Assembly: GCF_001422815.1 (NCBI RefSeq)
Contig: NZ_LMMP01000015.1
Location: forward strand, 1 to 62,296
Length of the DNA: 62,296 bases
Source: Methylobacterium sp. Leaf91
GTDB taxonomy: Bacteria; Pseudomonadota; Alphaproteobacteria; Rhizobiales; Beijerinckiaceae
Direction: 5' to 3'
Shown here: piece by piece, positions 25,929 through 34,919 of the stretch
Position numbering within the stretch: position 1 is the first letter of the stretch
Layout: each line of letters begins with the position of its first letter
Program-made: the position numbers and the translations under genes
Notes under the pieces: generated by a model
The model's input: the letters and a program-made list of their open reading frames with translations, nothing else
What the model was told of the DNA's origin: nothing
The model's database searches: none

Positions 25929-26348
25929 TCAAAAGATGGAGGGGGTCCGTCTGCGCGAAGGGATGCCGACGCCGCCCGGTTCATCGACGTTTGGGGGCGC
26001 CTCTACGGCGATCTCCACGGCCGGGGGCAGCTGCGCGACCTGTTTGGCGCGAGACGGCGCCACCTTCCCGACGCGCTCGATCCTGACGCCGACATAGTCG
26101 CCCCGCCTCCAGGCGAGCTTCACCATGCAGACGAAGTCACGGCCGATGATGCGGAGCAGAAAGGAAGGCGGCAAAGCTTGGTAGGACGGGATGCCGAGCT
26201 TGGCACCGGATTTGGAGACGTCCTTCACGGTGCAGGGGATTTCGCTGCCGTCCGGAAGGCGGATATTGGCGATCCAGTTGGTTGAGTTCCGGTCCTCGCG
26301 CCGCGGCACCGGATCCTGCGACTCGCCCGTCTCTTTGTCCGACCGCAC
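25929..26348 (-). CDS. PilZ domain protein (c-di-GMP binding candidate)
   Basis: 139 residues. The N-terminal 85 residues fit a PilZ domain: RREDRNSTNWIANIRLPDG carries the RxxxR arm, CTVKDVSKSGAKLGI matches the (D/N)xSxxG motif, followed by LLRIIGRDFVCMVKLAWRRGDYVGVRI, the usual beta-barrel strands. The C-terminal 50 residues are Pro/Ala-rich and likely disordered. It should bind c-di-GMP; output is unknown. It is convergent with the DUF1501 gene and divergent from the type I secretion genes. Confidence 0.85.
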   Translation of the reverse strand: MRSDKETGESQDPVPRREDRNSTNWIANIRLPDGSEIPCTVKDVSKSGAKLGIPSYQALPPSFLLRIIGRDFVCMVKLAWRRGDYVGVRIERVGKVAPSRAKQVAQLPPAVEIAVEAPPNVDEPGGVGIPSRRRTPSIF

Positions 26349-26755
26349 TTAAGACGCTCCGGCGTTTCGCCATTACTCGCATCGGCATAAGCCGAGAACG
26401 TTTACGGACATCTACTGGCAATCGGAATTTCTCGCGGTGCTTGGCGACCGATACGCGAGGTCGCGCGATCCGAAGCATAAGGCATCGCGGACTTCATCGT
26501 CTCCGGATCGGCCCAGATGCGAGGGGACTTCGCCAGCCAAAAGATGCACCTGATCACCCCCACAAAGGCTGGATTGGACCATCACAGGCGCTGCTGGAGA
26601 AGCACCCGCCGGACGCAGGCGGTCATAATCCAACCGCACGGACATGTTTTCGAGTTCTCGAATTCACACTTTTCTTCTAAGAGGAAGAGAGTGTCCGACC
26701 GCCGTTCGCAAACGGTATCGCAGACTTTCCTACGAACTAAGCTTGACAATCGAAC
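26349..26755. other. Divergent intergenic region, PilZ / type I secretion
   Basis: About 407 bp between two divergent starts with no supportable gene. It must hold both promoters, but I see no clear -35/-10 pair or operator. Confidence 0.4.
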
Positions 26756-28534
26756 GTGACGGCGGGGGCGGCAGTGGCTAAGGGGCGGGAATCGGCCGAG
26801 ATCATTTCGGCGTTGGCAAGTTGCCGGACAGCGTTCATCGGCGTCGCGGTGATGAGCGGTTTGGTCAACATTTTATATCTGACCGGATCGTTCTTCATGC
26901 TCGAAGTCTACGACCGCGTCATTCCGAGCCGCAGCGTGCCGACACTGGTCGGCCTGGTGATCCTCGCCCTCGTTCTCTACGGATTTCAGGGCATTCTGGA
27001 GACGATCCGCTCGCGTATCCTTGCACGCGTCGGCGCGGCTCTGGACGAAGCCCTCAGCGCGCGGGTGTTCGACATCGTCGTACGGGCTCCCCTGAAGGGT
27101 GCCACCCCGGGCGACGGGCTGCTGCCCCTGCGCGATCTCGACCAGTTGCGTGCCTTCCTCGGCGGCACGGGCCCCTCGGCCTTCTTCGATCTGCCGTGGA
27201 TGCCGATCTACGTCTTCATCTGCTTCCTCTTCCACCCCCTCATCGGCGTCGCCGCGCTCGTGGGCGCCGCGGTCCTGGCCGTCCTCGCCCTGACCACGGA
27301 TCGCTCGACGCGTGGGCCCTCGCAGACCGCCACGGCCCACGGCATGCGCCGCAACGGATTGGCGGAAGCCGGCCGCCGCAATGCCGAGGTGCTCGCCGCC
27401 ATGGGAATGCAGGGACGTTTCGCCGATCGCTGGGGTGGTGCCAACCGCGACTACATGCAGTCGCAGATGAACGTCTCGGACGTCGCCAGCGGTTTCGGTG
27501 CGGGCTCGAAAGTGTTCCGCATGGCGCTGCAATCGGGTGTGCTCGCCCTCGGTGCATGGCTCGTCATCAACAATCTGGCTTCGGCCGGCGTCATCATCGC
27601 CTCGTCGATCCTCGTCGCCCGTGCCCTGGCTCCCGCGGAACTCGCCATTGCGAACTGGAAGGGATTCGTTCAGGCGCGCCAGAGTTGGGCGCGGCTCTCG
27701 GAGCTGTTCGCGCGACTGCCTGCCGCCGAACAGCCCCACGCGCTGCCCGCTCCGTCGCAGAGTCTCGTCGCCGAGAACGTCACCCTTGCTCCGCCCGGAA
27801 CCCAGCGCATCGTCGTCCAGGATGTCAGCCTTTCGCTGCAGCGCGGACAGGGGCTCGGAATCATCGGCCCGAGCGCGTCGGGCAAGTCCAGCCTCGTCCG
27901 CGCCATCGTCGGCGTCTGGCCTCCCGTTCGCGGCAAGGTCAGGATCGACGGCGCGGCCATCGACCAATGGTCCAGCGCCGATCTCGGACCGCATATCGGC
28001 TTCCTGCCCCAGGAAGTGGAGCTGTTCGCGGGCACCATCGCCGAGAACATCGCCCGGTTCGATCCCAACGCCCAATCGGGTGCCGTCATCGCGGCGGCCA
28101 AATCGGCGGGCATCCACGAGATGATCCTGCGCCTCACGGAAGGCTACGACACCCGGATCGGGGAGGGCGGCGCCGGCCTGTCGGCGGGTCAGCGCCAGCG
28201 TGTCGGCCTGGCGAGGGCGCTTTATGGCGACCCCTTCCTCGTGGTGCTGGATGAACCCAACTCAAATCTCGACGGGGAGGGCGAGAACGCCCTGACCCAG
28301 GCCATCGTCGGTGTGCGGCAGCGCGGCGGCATCTGCATCGTCGTGGCGCACCGCCCCAGCGCCCTGGCGGCCGTCGACATGATCCTGATGATGGCCGACG
28401 GGCGGGCCCAGGCCTTCGGCCCCAAGGACGAGGTGCTCAAGCGCGTCCTCCGGTCGACCCCGGCTCCCGCCGCCGAGCCCGTCGCCGCACAACGAACCGG
28501 CGCGAACGTCGCCACCCTGCAGGAGAGCGCGTGA
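26756..28534 (+). CDS. Type I secretion system permease/ATPase (PrtD/HlyB family)
   Basis: 592 residues. An N-terminal ABC membrane domain (about 25-320; VNILYLTGSFFMLEVYDRV, PTLVGLVILALVLYGFQ, FDLPWMPIYVFICFLFHPL) is followed by the ATPase: Walker A GPSASGKSS (about 371), FLPQEVELFAGTIAENIARF (Q-loop), signature LSAGQRQRVGLARALYG (LSAGQ instead of LSGGQ) and Walker B LVVLDEPNSNLD. SRSVPTLVGL is a strong PrtD-family signature. It exports proteins directly to the medium with an MFP and a TolC-type channel. The start is GTG 26756; GTG 26774 is possible. No TolC or RTX substrate gene is in the window. Confidence 0.92.
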   Translation: MTAGAAVAKGRESAEIISALASCRTAFIGVAVMSGLVNILYLTGSFFMLEVYDRVIPSRSVPTLVGLVILALVLYGFQGILETIRSRILARVGAALDEALSARVFDIVVRAPLKGATPGDGLLPLRDLDQLRAFLGGTGPSAFFDLPWMPIYVFICFLFHPLIGVAALVGAAVLAVLALTTDRSTRGPSQTATAHGMRRNGLAEAGRRNAEVLAAMGMQGRFADRWGGANRDYMQSQMNVSDVASGFGAGSKVFRMALQSGVLALGAWLVINNLASAGVIIASSILVARALAPAELAIANWKGFVQARQSWARLSELFARLPAAEQPHALPAPSQSLVAENVTLAPPGTQRIVVQDVSLSLQRGQGLGIIGPSASGKSSLVRAIVGVWPPVRGKVRIDGAAIDQWSSADLGPHIGFLPQEVELFAGTIAENIARFDPNAQSGAVIAAAKSAGIHEMILRLTEGYDTRIGEGGAGLSAGQRQRVGLARALYGDPFLVVLDEPNSNLDGEGENALTQAIVGVRQRGGICIVVAHRPSALAAVDMILMMADGRAQAFGPKDEVLKRVLRSTPAPAAEPVAAQRTGANVATLQESA

Positions 28535-29877
28535 TGGCCATCGCACTGTCGCCCGTCGGACTTCCCGCCGCCCAGGTCCGCCCCACGGCCAACGGGTCCA
28601 TCCGCCGCCACCTTGCCGTCGCCATCGGTGTCGGCGCCGTCCTCGTCGTCGGCATCGGGGGCTGGGCCACCTTCACGATGATCTCGGGAGCGGTGATCGC
28701 TCCGGGGCAGCTCATGGTCGAATCGGATGTGAAGAAGGTCCAGCATCCCACCGGCGGCGTCGTCGGTGAGTTGCGGGTGAAGGAGGGCGCACGGGTCAAG
28801 GCCGGCGACATCCTGATCCGCCTCGACGAGACCCAGACCCGCGCCAATCTCGACATCATCCTGAAGGCGCTCGACGAATTCGCGGCCCGCCGCGCCCGCG
28901 ACGAGGCGGAGCGTGACGGCGCATCCGAGATCACCTTCCCGGCGGATCTCCTGGCCCGCAAGGCCAAGGATCCGTCCGTCGCGCATCTGGTGGACAGCGA
29001 AACCCGCCTGTTCCACGCCAGGGTCGCCGGCCGCGAGGGCCAGAAGGCGCAGTTGCGCGAGCGCGTCTCCCAGCTCGGCGAAGAGATCAAGGGCCTCACC
29101 GAACAGGCCGCCGCCAAGGAGCGGGAAACGGCGCTGATCGGGACCGAGCTGAAAGGGGTGCGCGAGCTCTACGGCAAGAACCTCGTGCCGCTCTCGCGCG
29201 TCACGGCGCTCGAACGCGACGGCGCCCGGCTGCAGGGCGAGCGCGGGCAGCTCATCGCCTCCACCGCATCGGCCAAGGGAAAGATCACCGAGATCGAACT
29301 GCAGATCTTCCAGATCGATCAGGACATGCGCACCGAGACCGGAAAGGAACTCGCGGAGATTCGCGGCCGCTGGTCGGAATATGTCGAGAAGCGCATCGCC
29401 GCGGAGGATCAACTCAAGCGCATCGACATGCGCTCGCCTCAGAACGGCACGGTCCACCAACTGACCGTGCACACGATCGGCGGTCTCGTGGTTCCCAGCG
29501 AGCCGGCGATGCTGATCGTGCCCGACGCCGACAAGCTCATCGTCGAAGCGAAGATTCAGCCGCAGGACATCGACAACGTGCGTGTGGATCAGCGCGCGGT
29601 CCTGCGCTTCCCGGCCTTCAACCAGCGGGTGACGCCCGAGATCGACGGGATCGTGAGCCGGGTTTCCGCCGACGTCTCGCAGGACCCGAAGAGCGGCATG
29701 ACCTACTACACCGCGCGCATCCGCATGACGGAGGATCAGGTGGAGCGCCTCGGCAAGGTCCAGCTCGTGCCCGGCATGCCTGTGGAAGCGTTCATGCAAC
29801 TCGGGGACCGCTCGGTCATCTCCTACCTGACTAAGCCTCTGACGGACCAGATCGCCAAGGCTTGGCGCGAACGTTGA
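28534..29877 (+). CDS. Type I secretion membrane fusion protein (HlyD/PrtE family)
   Basis: 447 residues. Short cytosolic N-terminus, one membrane segment (HLAVAIGVGAVLVVGIGGWA), then the lipoyl/biotinyl-like hairpin (QHPTGGVVGELRVKEGARVK), a long coiled-coil region (about 110-290, rich in Arg/Glu/Gln), and a beta-barrel end (DMRSPQNGTVHQLTVHTIGG, LVPGMPVEAFMQLGDRSVI, SYLTKPLTDQ), as in PrtE/AprE. It bridges the ABC exporter to TolC. ATG 28534 overlaps the previous stop (TGATG) and has AGGAG at 28521-28525, so the pair is translationally coupled. Confidence 0.92.
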   Translation: MAIALSPVGLPAAQVRPTANGSIRRHLAVAIGVGAVLVVGIGGWATFTMISGAVIAPGQLMVESDVKKVQHPTGGVVGELRVKEGARVKAGDILIRLDETQTRANLDIILKALDEFAARRARDEAERDGASEITFPADLLARKAKDPSVAHLVDSETRLFHARVAGREGQKAQLRERVSQLGEEIKGLTEQAAAKERETALIGTELKGVRELYGKNLVPLSRVTALERDGARLQGERGQLIASTASAKGKITEIELQIFQIDQDMRTETGKELAEIRGRWSEYVEKRIAAEDQLKRIDMRSPQNGTVHQLTVHTIGGLVVPSEPAMLIVPDADKLIVEAKIQPQDIDNVRVDQRAVLRFPAFNQRVTPEIDGIVSRVSADVSQDPKSGMTYYTARIRMTEDQVERLGKVQLVPGMPVEAFMQLGDRSVISYLTKPLTDQIAKAWRER

Positions 29878-29903
29878 CGGCTCCGAGAGGCGAAGCATGG
29901 AGA

Positions 29904-29926
29904 CCCCGACCATGCGTCGGGGCGAG
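29904..29926 (+). terminator. Hairpin downstream of the type I secretion operon
   Basis: Stem CCCCGAC / GTCGGGG (29904-29910, 29916-29922) with loop CATGC, 26 nt after the membrane-fusion gene stop. Only a weak T-run follows (GAGAGTTTG). Confidence 0.55.
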
Positions 29927-30109
29927 AGTTTGAAGAATCCGCATCATGGGCAGGTCGGTTGCATCTTGCCTTCAGGCGCTCAAGCCTGATATGGCAACCG
30001 CCTTTCCGCGATGCGTGAACTGCCATCGCCGAGGACGCCTTACCGAGGTGCCTCGTTCCCGAGACCCTATGGACAGGCGGCGGGCTCAAACCCGGCCGAC
30101 GTGAGACCG

Positions 30110-30235
30110 ATGAAGATTCGCAACTCCCTCAAGTCCCTCCGTGGCCGTCACCGCGACAACCAGCTCGTGCGCCGTAAGGGCCGCGTCTACGTCATCAACA
30201 AGACGCAGAAGCGCTTCAAGGCCCGCCAGGGCTGA
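30110..30235 (+). CDS. rpmJ: 50S ribosomal protein L36 (cysteine-free type)
   Basis: 41 residues, [18 protein letters not shown]...[16 protein letters not shown], the alphaproteobacterial L36. It has none of the Cys/His zinc ligands of the classical 37-residue C+ form, so it is the C- form that does not need zinc. It is transcribed alone with hairpins on both sides. Start ATG 30110 gives the canonical length. Confidence 0.95.
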   Translation: MKIRNSLKSLRGRHRDNQLVRRKGRVYVINKTQKRFKARQG

Positions 30236-30242
30236 GGCTGCG

Positions 30243-30267
30243 GGCTGCCCGGCAATTCGGGGCAGCC
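30243..30267 (+). terminator. Hairpin terminator after rpmJ
   Basis: Stem GGCTGCCC / GGGCAGCC (30243-30250, 30260-30267), 9-nt loop, starting 8 nt after the rpmJ stop. No strong T-run follows. Confidence 0.6.
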
Positions 30268-30319
30268 GCGTCAAGCCTGCCTGTTGACGGCGGCGTGAAG
30301 GGCGAGGAAGCTCGCTCTC

Positions 30320-30964
30320 ATGACGCTGTCCCGGCACCTCGGCATTCTTTTCAACGCTGCGCTCCTGAGCGCCGCGTTTTTTTCGTTCGGGGCATCGTCC
30401 GCCGACGCTCTGCCTCAAGCGAGTCAGGGCCGGGAGACCGGACAGGTCAGGGAAACCGAGAAGGATGCACCCAGGAAGGTGCAGGCGCCGAGCCTCGAAG
30501 ATCTCTATGCGAGGCTGAAGGCGTCCGAGGACGATGCCGAGGCCAAGGGTATCTCCCGCCTGATCGAGCAGCGTCTCGGGCGGTCCGGCAGCGCCACTGC
30601 GGATCTCCTCACCGAACGTGCCCGCCAGGCGATGTCGGGCCGCGATTATGCCCTCGCCGTCGAGTTGATGGACCGCGCCACCACCCTCGAGCCGCAATGG
30701 GCGGAGGGCTGGAACCGGCGGGCCACGGTGTTCTGGCTGCTCACCGACCAGACCAATGCCGTGGCCGACCTGCAGCGGACGCTGGTGCTGGAACCGCGAC
30801 ATTACGAGGCCTGGGCGGCACTGGGCCGGATCTACCTATCGATGGATGACAAGCGCCGTGCCCTCGACGCTTTCAGGCGCGCCTCCGCCATCTATCCGCG
30901 CATGGAGAAGCTCCAGAGCGCCATCGACCGGCTTGTCCCCGAGATCGACGGACGGGACCTGTAA
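30320..30964 (+). CDS. Exported TPR-repeat protein
   Basis: 214 residues. N-terminal signal-like segment (LGILFNAALLSAAFFSFGAS, cut near ADA-LP), a charged linker, and two to three tetratricopeptide repeats (DYALAVELMDRATTLEPQWAEGWNRRA; AVADLQRTLVLEPRHYEAWAALG; RALDAFRRASAIYPRM). Predicted periplasmic protein-interaction scaffold with unknown partner. It ends 6 nt before the alpha/beta-hydrolase gene, so the two probably form an operon. Confidence 0.85.
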   Translation: MTLSRHLGILFNAALLSAAFFSFGASSADALPQASQGRETGQVRETEKDAPRKVQAPSLEDLYARLKASEDDAEAKGISRLIEQRLGRSGSATADLLTERARQAMSGRDYALAVELMDRATTLEPQWAEGWNRRATVFWLLTDQTNAVADLQRTLVLEPRHYEAWAALGRIYLSMDDKRRALDAFRRASAIYPRMEKLQSAIDRLVPEIDGRDL

Positions 30965-30970
30965 CCGGAC

Positions 30971-31984
30971 ATGGTTCTTCTGCACTGGCTCGGCCTGATC
31001 GCGGGCGCGATGCTCGGATTGATCGTCAGCGTGCTCGCGGCCGGCGCTCTCGTGACCTTAATCGTCACCCTGCGGGTCGGCACCAAGTTCCCGCCGCTCG
31101 GCCCCTCCGTGGAAGTGGCGGGCGGACGGCTCGCGACGATCCAGGCCGGTCCGAATCCTTCCTCCAGGGGAACCATCGTGCTCCTGCACGGGGCTTCGGC
31201 CAATGCGGCCGATCCGATGGAAGGTGTCGGCCGCAGGCTCGCGGAGAGCGGTTTTCGCGTCATCGCCTTCGACAGGCCGGGATACGGCTGGAGCGACCGC
31301 CTCGGCGGCCGCGATATGGCGAGTCCGGCCGCACAGGGACACGCCATCGCGCAGGCTATCGAAGGTATCGGTACCGGCCGCGTGATCCTGATGGGGCATT
31401 CCTGGGCCGGTGCGCTGGCCACCGCCATTGCCCTCGACCATCCGGAGGTCGTGTCCGGCCTCGTGCTGGTGGCGCCGATGGCGATGCCGTTTCCCGCCAT
31501 GGCGCCTCTACCATGGTATTACCGCCTCGCGTTGAAGCCCCCGGTCGCTTGGCTGCTCAGCCGCACCGTCGCGGCACCGCTCGGCCTCTACTATCTCGAA
31601 CGCGCAGGGCGTGCGGCCTTCCGGCCGCAGGAAATTCCCGGAGATTATCTCGACCGTAGCCGCTCAGCCCTGGTGCTACGCCCCGCGACGATGTTGGCGA
31701 ATCTCGAAGACCTGATCGGCCTACCCGCTGCCTTGGCGGCCCAGGCTCCGCGATACGGTACGATCGCCGTGCCGACGGTGATCGTCTCCGGCGATGCGGA
31801 TGCCGCCGTGCCGGCGACGCGCCATGCGGAACCCTTGGCCAGGACTATCCCCGGCGCGCGCCTCGTTCTGCTGCCAGGCATCGGCCACATGGTGCCCTAT
31901 ATGGCGACGGATGCGCTCGTGGATGCCATTGAGCGCCTCGCCGCCGAGATCGGCGCGACGGAAACTGAACCCGTCGCGCCCTGA
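30971..31984 (+). CDS. Membrane-anchored alpha/beta-hydrolase
   Basis: 337 residues. An N-terminal membrane anchor (LIAGAMLGLIVSVLAAGALVTLIV) precedes an alpha/beta-hydrolase domain: oxyanion motif LLHGASANAAD, AFDRPGYGWSDR, nucleophile elbow MGHSWAGALA (Ser in GHSWAG), acid residue near VSGDADAAVP and His in PGIGHMVPY. Substrate unknown; ester hydrolysis is expected. It follows the TPR gene by 6 nt, and convergent pyk ends 8 nt downstream. Confidence 0.88.
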   Translation: MVLLHWLGLIAGAMLGLIVSVLAAGALVTLIVTLRVGTKFPPLGPSVEVAGGRLATIQAGPNPSSRGTIVLLHGASANAADPMEGVGRRLAESGFRVIAFDRPGYGWSDRLGGRDMASPAAQGHAIAQAIEGIGTGRVILMGHSWAGALATAIALDHPEVVSGLVLVAPMAMPFPAMAPLPWYYRLALKPPVAWLLSRTVAAPLGLYYLERAGRAAFRPQEIPGDYLDRSRSALVLRPATMLANLEDLIGLPAALAAQAPRYGTIAVPTVIVSGDADAAVPATRHAEPLARTIPGARLVLLPGIGHMVPYMATDALVDAIERLAAEIGATETEPVAP

Positions 31985-31991
31985 CAGTCGA

Positions 31992-33428
31992 TCAGGCTCT
32001 CGCGGCGTGATCGCGGGTGACGAAGGCGATCCGCACCAGGTTGGTAGCGCCCGGCGTCCCGAACGGCACGCCCGCCACGACGATGACCCGGTCGCCGATC
32101 TCGGCGAAGCGCTCGCGAACGGCGAATTTCGCCGCGCGGAAGGCCATGTCGTCCACGTCGCTCGCATCGTTGGTGACGATCGGGTGCGTGCCCCAGCACA
32201 TGGCCAGCCGCCGGGCGGTCTCGCGCTTCGGCGTGAGGGCGATGATCGTGGCGTTGGGCCGCGAGCGGGCGAGACGCAGGGCCGTCGATCCCGAATGCGT
32301 CCAGGCCATGATGGCGGTGAGGCCGAGAGCACCGACCATCTGATGCGCCGCCGCCGCGATGGCGTCCGACGCGGTGGCATCGGGCTCGGAGCGCTGCGCC
32401 GTCAGGATCGTCCAGTAGAGCGCGTCGCGCTCCACCTGTTCGGCGATACGGCTCATCATCGAGATCGCCTCGATCGGGAAGGCGCCGGAGGCGCTCTCCG
32501 CCGACAGCATCACCGCATCCGCGCCCTCGTAGACTGCCGTCGCCACGTCCGAGACCTCGGCGCGGGTGGGGACCGGCGCGGTGATCATCGATTCCAGCAT
32601 CTGGGTCGCGACCACGACGGGCTTGCCCAGACGCCGCGCACCACGCGTGATCCGCTTCTGAACGCCGGGCACCTGTTCGAGCGGCATCTCCACGCCGAGA
32701 TCGCCGCGCGCCACCATGATGCCGTCGGAGATCTCGATGATCTCATCGAGACGGGTCAGCGCCTGTGGCTTCTCGATCTTCGCCATGACCAGCGCGCGGC
32801 CGGCGGCGACCTTCTTCACCTCGGCCACGTCCTCAGGGCGCTGGACGAAGGAGACCGCGATCCAGTCTGCGCCGGCATTGAGGCCGGCCTCGAGATCGCC
32901 GCGGTCCTTTTCGGTCATCGCCGCAACCGGGATCACCGTGTCGGGCAAGGACACGCCCTTGCGGTTGGAAATCCTGCCGCCGATGACGACCTCGGTCACC
33001 GCGCGTCCCTCGGAGACTTCGGTCACGACGAGGCGCAGCTTTCCGTCATCGATGATGACGACGTGGCCGGGCTCGAGCGCGGACAGAATCTCGGGGTGAG
33101 GAAGGTAGACGCGATGGATGTCGCCCGGCGTCGGATCCGAATCGAGCACGAAGGAGGCCCCGTTCTCGAGGATCGCGCTGCCCTCGGCGAAGGCGGCGAC
33201 CCGCAGCTTCGGGCCCTGGAGATCCACCAGGACGGCGATGGGCCGGCGCAACTCGCGCTCGATGGTACGGATCACCTCGATCTTCTCGGGCAATTTCTCG
33301 CGCGGAAGGTGGCTCATGTTGAGCCGGAACACATCCGCACCGGCGCGGAACAGTTTCTCGATCATCTCCGGCGTATCGGAAGCCGGACCGAGGGTGGCGA
33401 TGATCTTCGTGCGGCGCGAGCGTTTCAC
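31992..33428 (-). CDS. pyk: Pyruvate kinase
   Basis: 478 residues from GTG 33428. Family motifs: RRTKIIATLGPASDTPEMI, FRLNMSHLPREK, LVDLQGPKLRVA, the active-site stretch MAKIEKPQALTRLDEII, MVARGDLGVEMP and VATQMLESMI, plus the C-terminal regulatory-like domain (IAAAAHQMVGALGLTAIMAWT). It converts phosphoenolpyruvate and ADP to pyruvate and ATP. The frame is open to 33581, but GTG 33428 preceded by GGGAGACCGG gives the canonical N-terminus. Confidence 0.95.
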   Translation of the reverse strand: MKRSRRTKIIATLGPASDTPEMIEKLFRAGADVFRLNMSHLPREKLPEKIEVIRTIERELRRPIAVLVDLQGPKLRVAAFAEGSAILENGASFVLDSDPTPGDIHRVYLPHPEILSALEPGHVVIIDDGKLRLVVTEVSEGRAVTEVVIGGRISNRKGVSLPDTVIPVAAMTEKDRGDLEAGLNAGADWIAVSFVQRPEDVAEVKKVAAGRALVMAKIEKPQALTRLDEIIEISDGIMVARGDLGVEMPLEQVPGVQKRITRGARRLGKPVVVATQMLESMITAPVPTRAEVSDVATAVYEGADAVMLSAESASGAFPIEAISMMSRIAEQVERDALYWTILTAQRSEPDATASDAIAAAAHQMVGALGLTAIMAWTHSGSTALRLARSRPNATIIALTPKRETARRLAMCWGTHPIVTNDASDVDDMAFRAAKFAVRERFAEIGDRVIVVAGVPFGTPGATNLVRIAFVTRDHAARA

Positions 33429-33596
33429 TCCGGTCTCCCGTTTTCTTATGATTCCGCCTGTCGTGACCGACCGGACGAATGGAGGGCGAGCGGTCACAAG
33501 CACCGGGGCGGGTCGCGCGTCAAGGCTCTGTAGCGACCAACGTATTCTTCGATCGATCTGGAGCTTTGGTCGCGGGAGCAATGCGATGAGTCGAGC

Positions 33597-33945
33597 GTAA
33601 GCGGTGTCCTCAGGACCCGTCCCTCAGGGCTGGGGTGGCCGGGTGAGCCCACGGCAGCAAGTTGTCGAGACAGCAGGGTTGGGAGTGCGCTCGGCGACGA
33701 GGGTAATGACGTCGGCGAAGAAGGCGCGTGGCGCCAAGCCGTTCCGTTTGGCGGTTTCGACGAGCGAGGCGATCCCTGCCCAGTGCCAGCTCCCCGCGTG
33801 CGACCAGGCAAACAGTGCGTTCTCGCGCATCCGTGCCAGGGGCCGGCTCGTACGCTCAACCATGTTCGAGACTGTCTCGAATCCGTCCGTCATCGAACAC
33901 CAGGCTCAAAGCCGCCCAGCGGATCACCTTGGCCAGCTTGCGCCT
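33597..33945 (-). mobile_element. Degenerate IS66-family insertion sequence end
   Basis: GTAAGCGGTGTCC at 33597 reads as an IS66-type terminal inverted repeat (these begin GTAAGCG). Immediately inside it lies the decayed 3' part of a TnpC transposase gene (separate entry). The other IS end and the tnpA/tnpB genes are not seen; sequence to about 34090 holds nothing recognisable. It sits at the edge of the AT-rich glycosyltransferase block. Confidence 0.7.
33610..33945 (-). pseudogene. IS66 transposase (TnpC) C-terminal remnant with frameshifts
   Basis: Three reading-frame pieces reconstruct the TnpC C-terminus: KLAKVIRWAALSLVFDDGRI (about 33880-33939), then after a frameshift SNMVERTSRPLARMRENALF and IASLVETAKRNGLAPRAFFA (33650-33865), then after another shift DNLLPWAHPA to a stop at 33610. 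Intact IS66 transposases have 'DDGRIEIDNNTVERTIRPIALNRKN' and end near 'DLLPWAY', so both frame breaks fall inside conserved sequence. The catalytic core is missing; the element cannot transpose itself. Confidence 0.8.
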
Positions 33946-34097
33946 GCGCAACCCACCCCCGCCGCCCCGTCAGGGACTATGAAAGCTATCCAGCACCCTG
34001 GCCAAGCCCCACATCGGCTCCTACGTCTGCCTTCTAATCAAAGAGGCTGATCACCGTCGAACGGTTCGCAGCAGCCTGTGGAATTGCTTCAAACCAC

Positions 34098-34862
34098 TTA
34101 TCCGGCGAGGCCGCGCGTTACCTGCATTCGCGTACTCACGCCACCATCGTCCTGTTTTACCAGCGAGGGGGTCAAAACATAGGCTCTGATAGTATCCTTA
34201 ATCGCACGTCGCCTAACAACATTCTTAAAGGTGGCGCCACGGCGAGCAAGCTTATTAGCCAGCAGATCCATATCCTGCCCATTTAACGAAACGACCATAA
34301 CTTGTCCATCAATCGGTGCTATAATACGGTCTTGACGGATGATATCAAGAAGTCGTCGCGCTCCCTTTCGACTAAGAAAGTAGCCATCTAATCCCGCCGC
34401 CTGGACTTTAGAATCCTTATTGAACTCCAGCATAGCCTGAATCACTGGCACAGTTTTTTGCGTATCCTTGTAAAATGTCGATTTTTTATAAATCATTCGG
34501 TTGTTCGCGTAGCAAAGATCATAGTCTTCTGGAATATCAAGCTCTGCAAAGCGAAGCGGAAAAGCCCGGATCGGCGCGGCGTCATCCTCAAGGACCAATG
34601 CATTATCGACATCGCCAGACGCAATTTTTTGCCAGACACTAATATGGCTTAAGGCACAGCCCAGTTCTCCGTCGCTTAACGAACGACTCGGTGTCTGAGA
34701 GAAAAAACGCGTCAGAGCGTCAACTTTACTACCGTCTACACCAGAAACTCGCTCAAAAGACAAATCGAATGAAGCGAACCGCTCACGGGCCCGCTCTAGC
34801 CTATTAATATCTCTATCGAGGTTTATAAGGTATATTGAATAGTCAATCTGAGTATTATTCAT
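34098..34862 (-). CDS. Glycosyltransferase family 25 (LPS-type) protein
   Basis: 254 residues. GT25 signatures: IYLINLDRDINRLERARERF at the N-terminus, LSDGELGCALSHISVWQKI, ALVLEDDAAP (acidic metal/nucleotide site) and a C-terminal GYFLSRKGARRLLDII with APIDGQVM. The family transfers hexoses, often galactose, to LPS or other glycans. It is the last of three minus-strand genes with markedly lower GC than the flanks, suggesting acquisition. GGGA 9 nt before ATG 34862 is a weak ribosome-binding site. The IS66 remnant lies directly downstream. Confidence 0.85.
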   Translation of the reverse strand: MNNTQIDYSIYLINLDRDINRLERARERFASFDLSFERVSGVDGSKVDALTRFFSQTPSRSLSDGELGCALSHISVWQKIASGDVDNALVLEDDAAPIRAFPLRFAELDIPEDYDLCYANNRMIYKKSTFYKDTQKTVPVIQAMLEFNKDSKVQAAGLDGYFLSRKGARRLLDIIRQDRIIAPIDGQVMVVSLNGQDMDLLANKLARRGATFKNVVRRRAIKDTIRAYVLTPSLVKQDDGGVSTRMQVTRGLAG

Positions 34863-34919
34863 AATTATTTTTCCCGTTTTTACTGTGCAGCCAGCTTTCT
34901 TATCAGCGCATCGCTCCGT

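Noticed and set aside
31794..33533. 579-codon plus-strand ORF opposite pyruvate kinase
   Set aside because: His/Arg/Asp-rich antisense reading; pyk on the minus strand has all active-site motifs.
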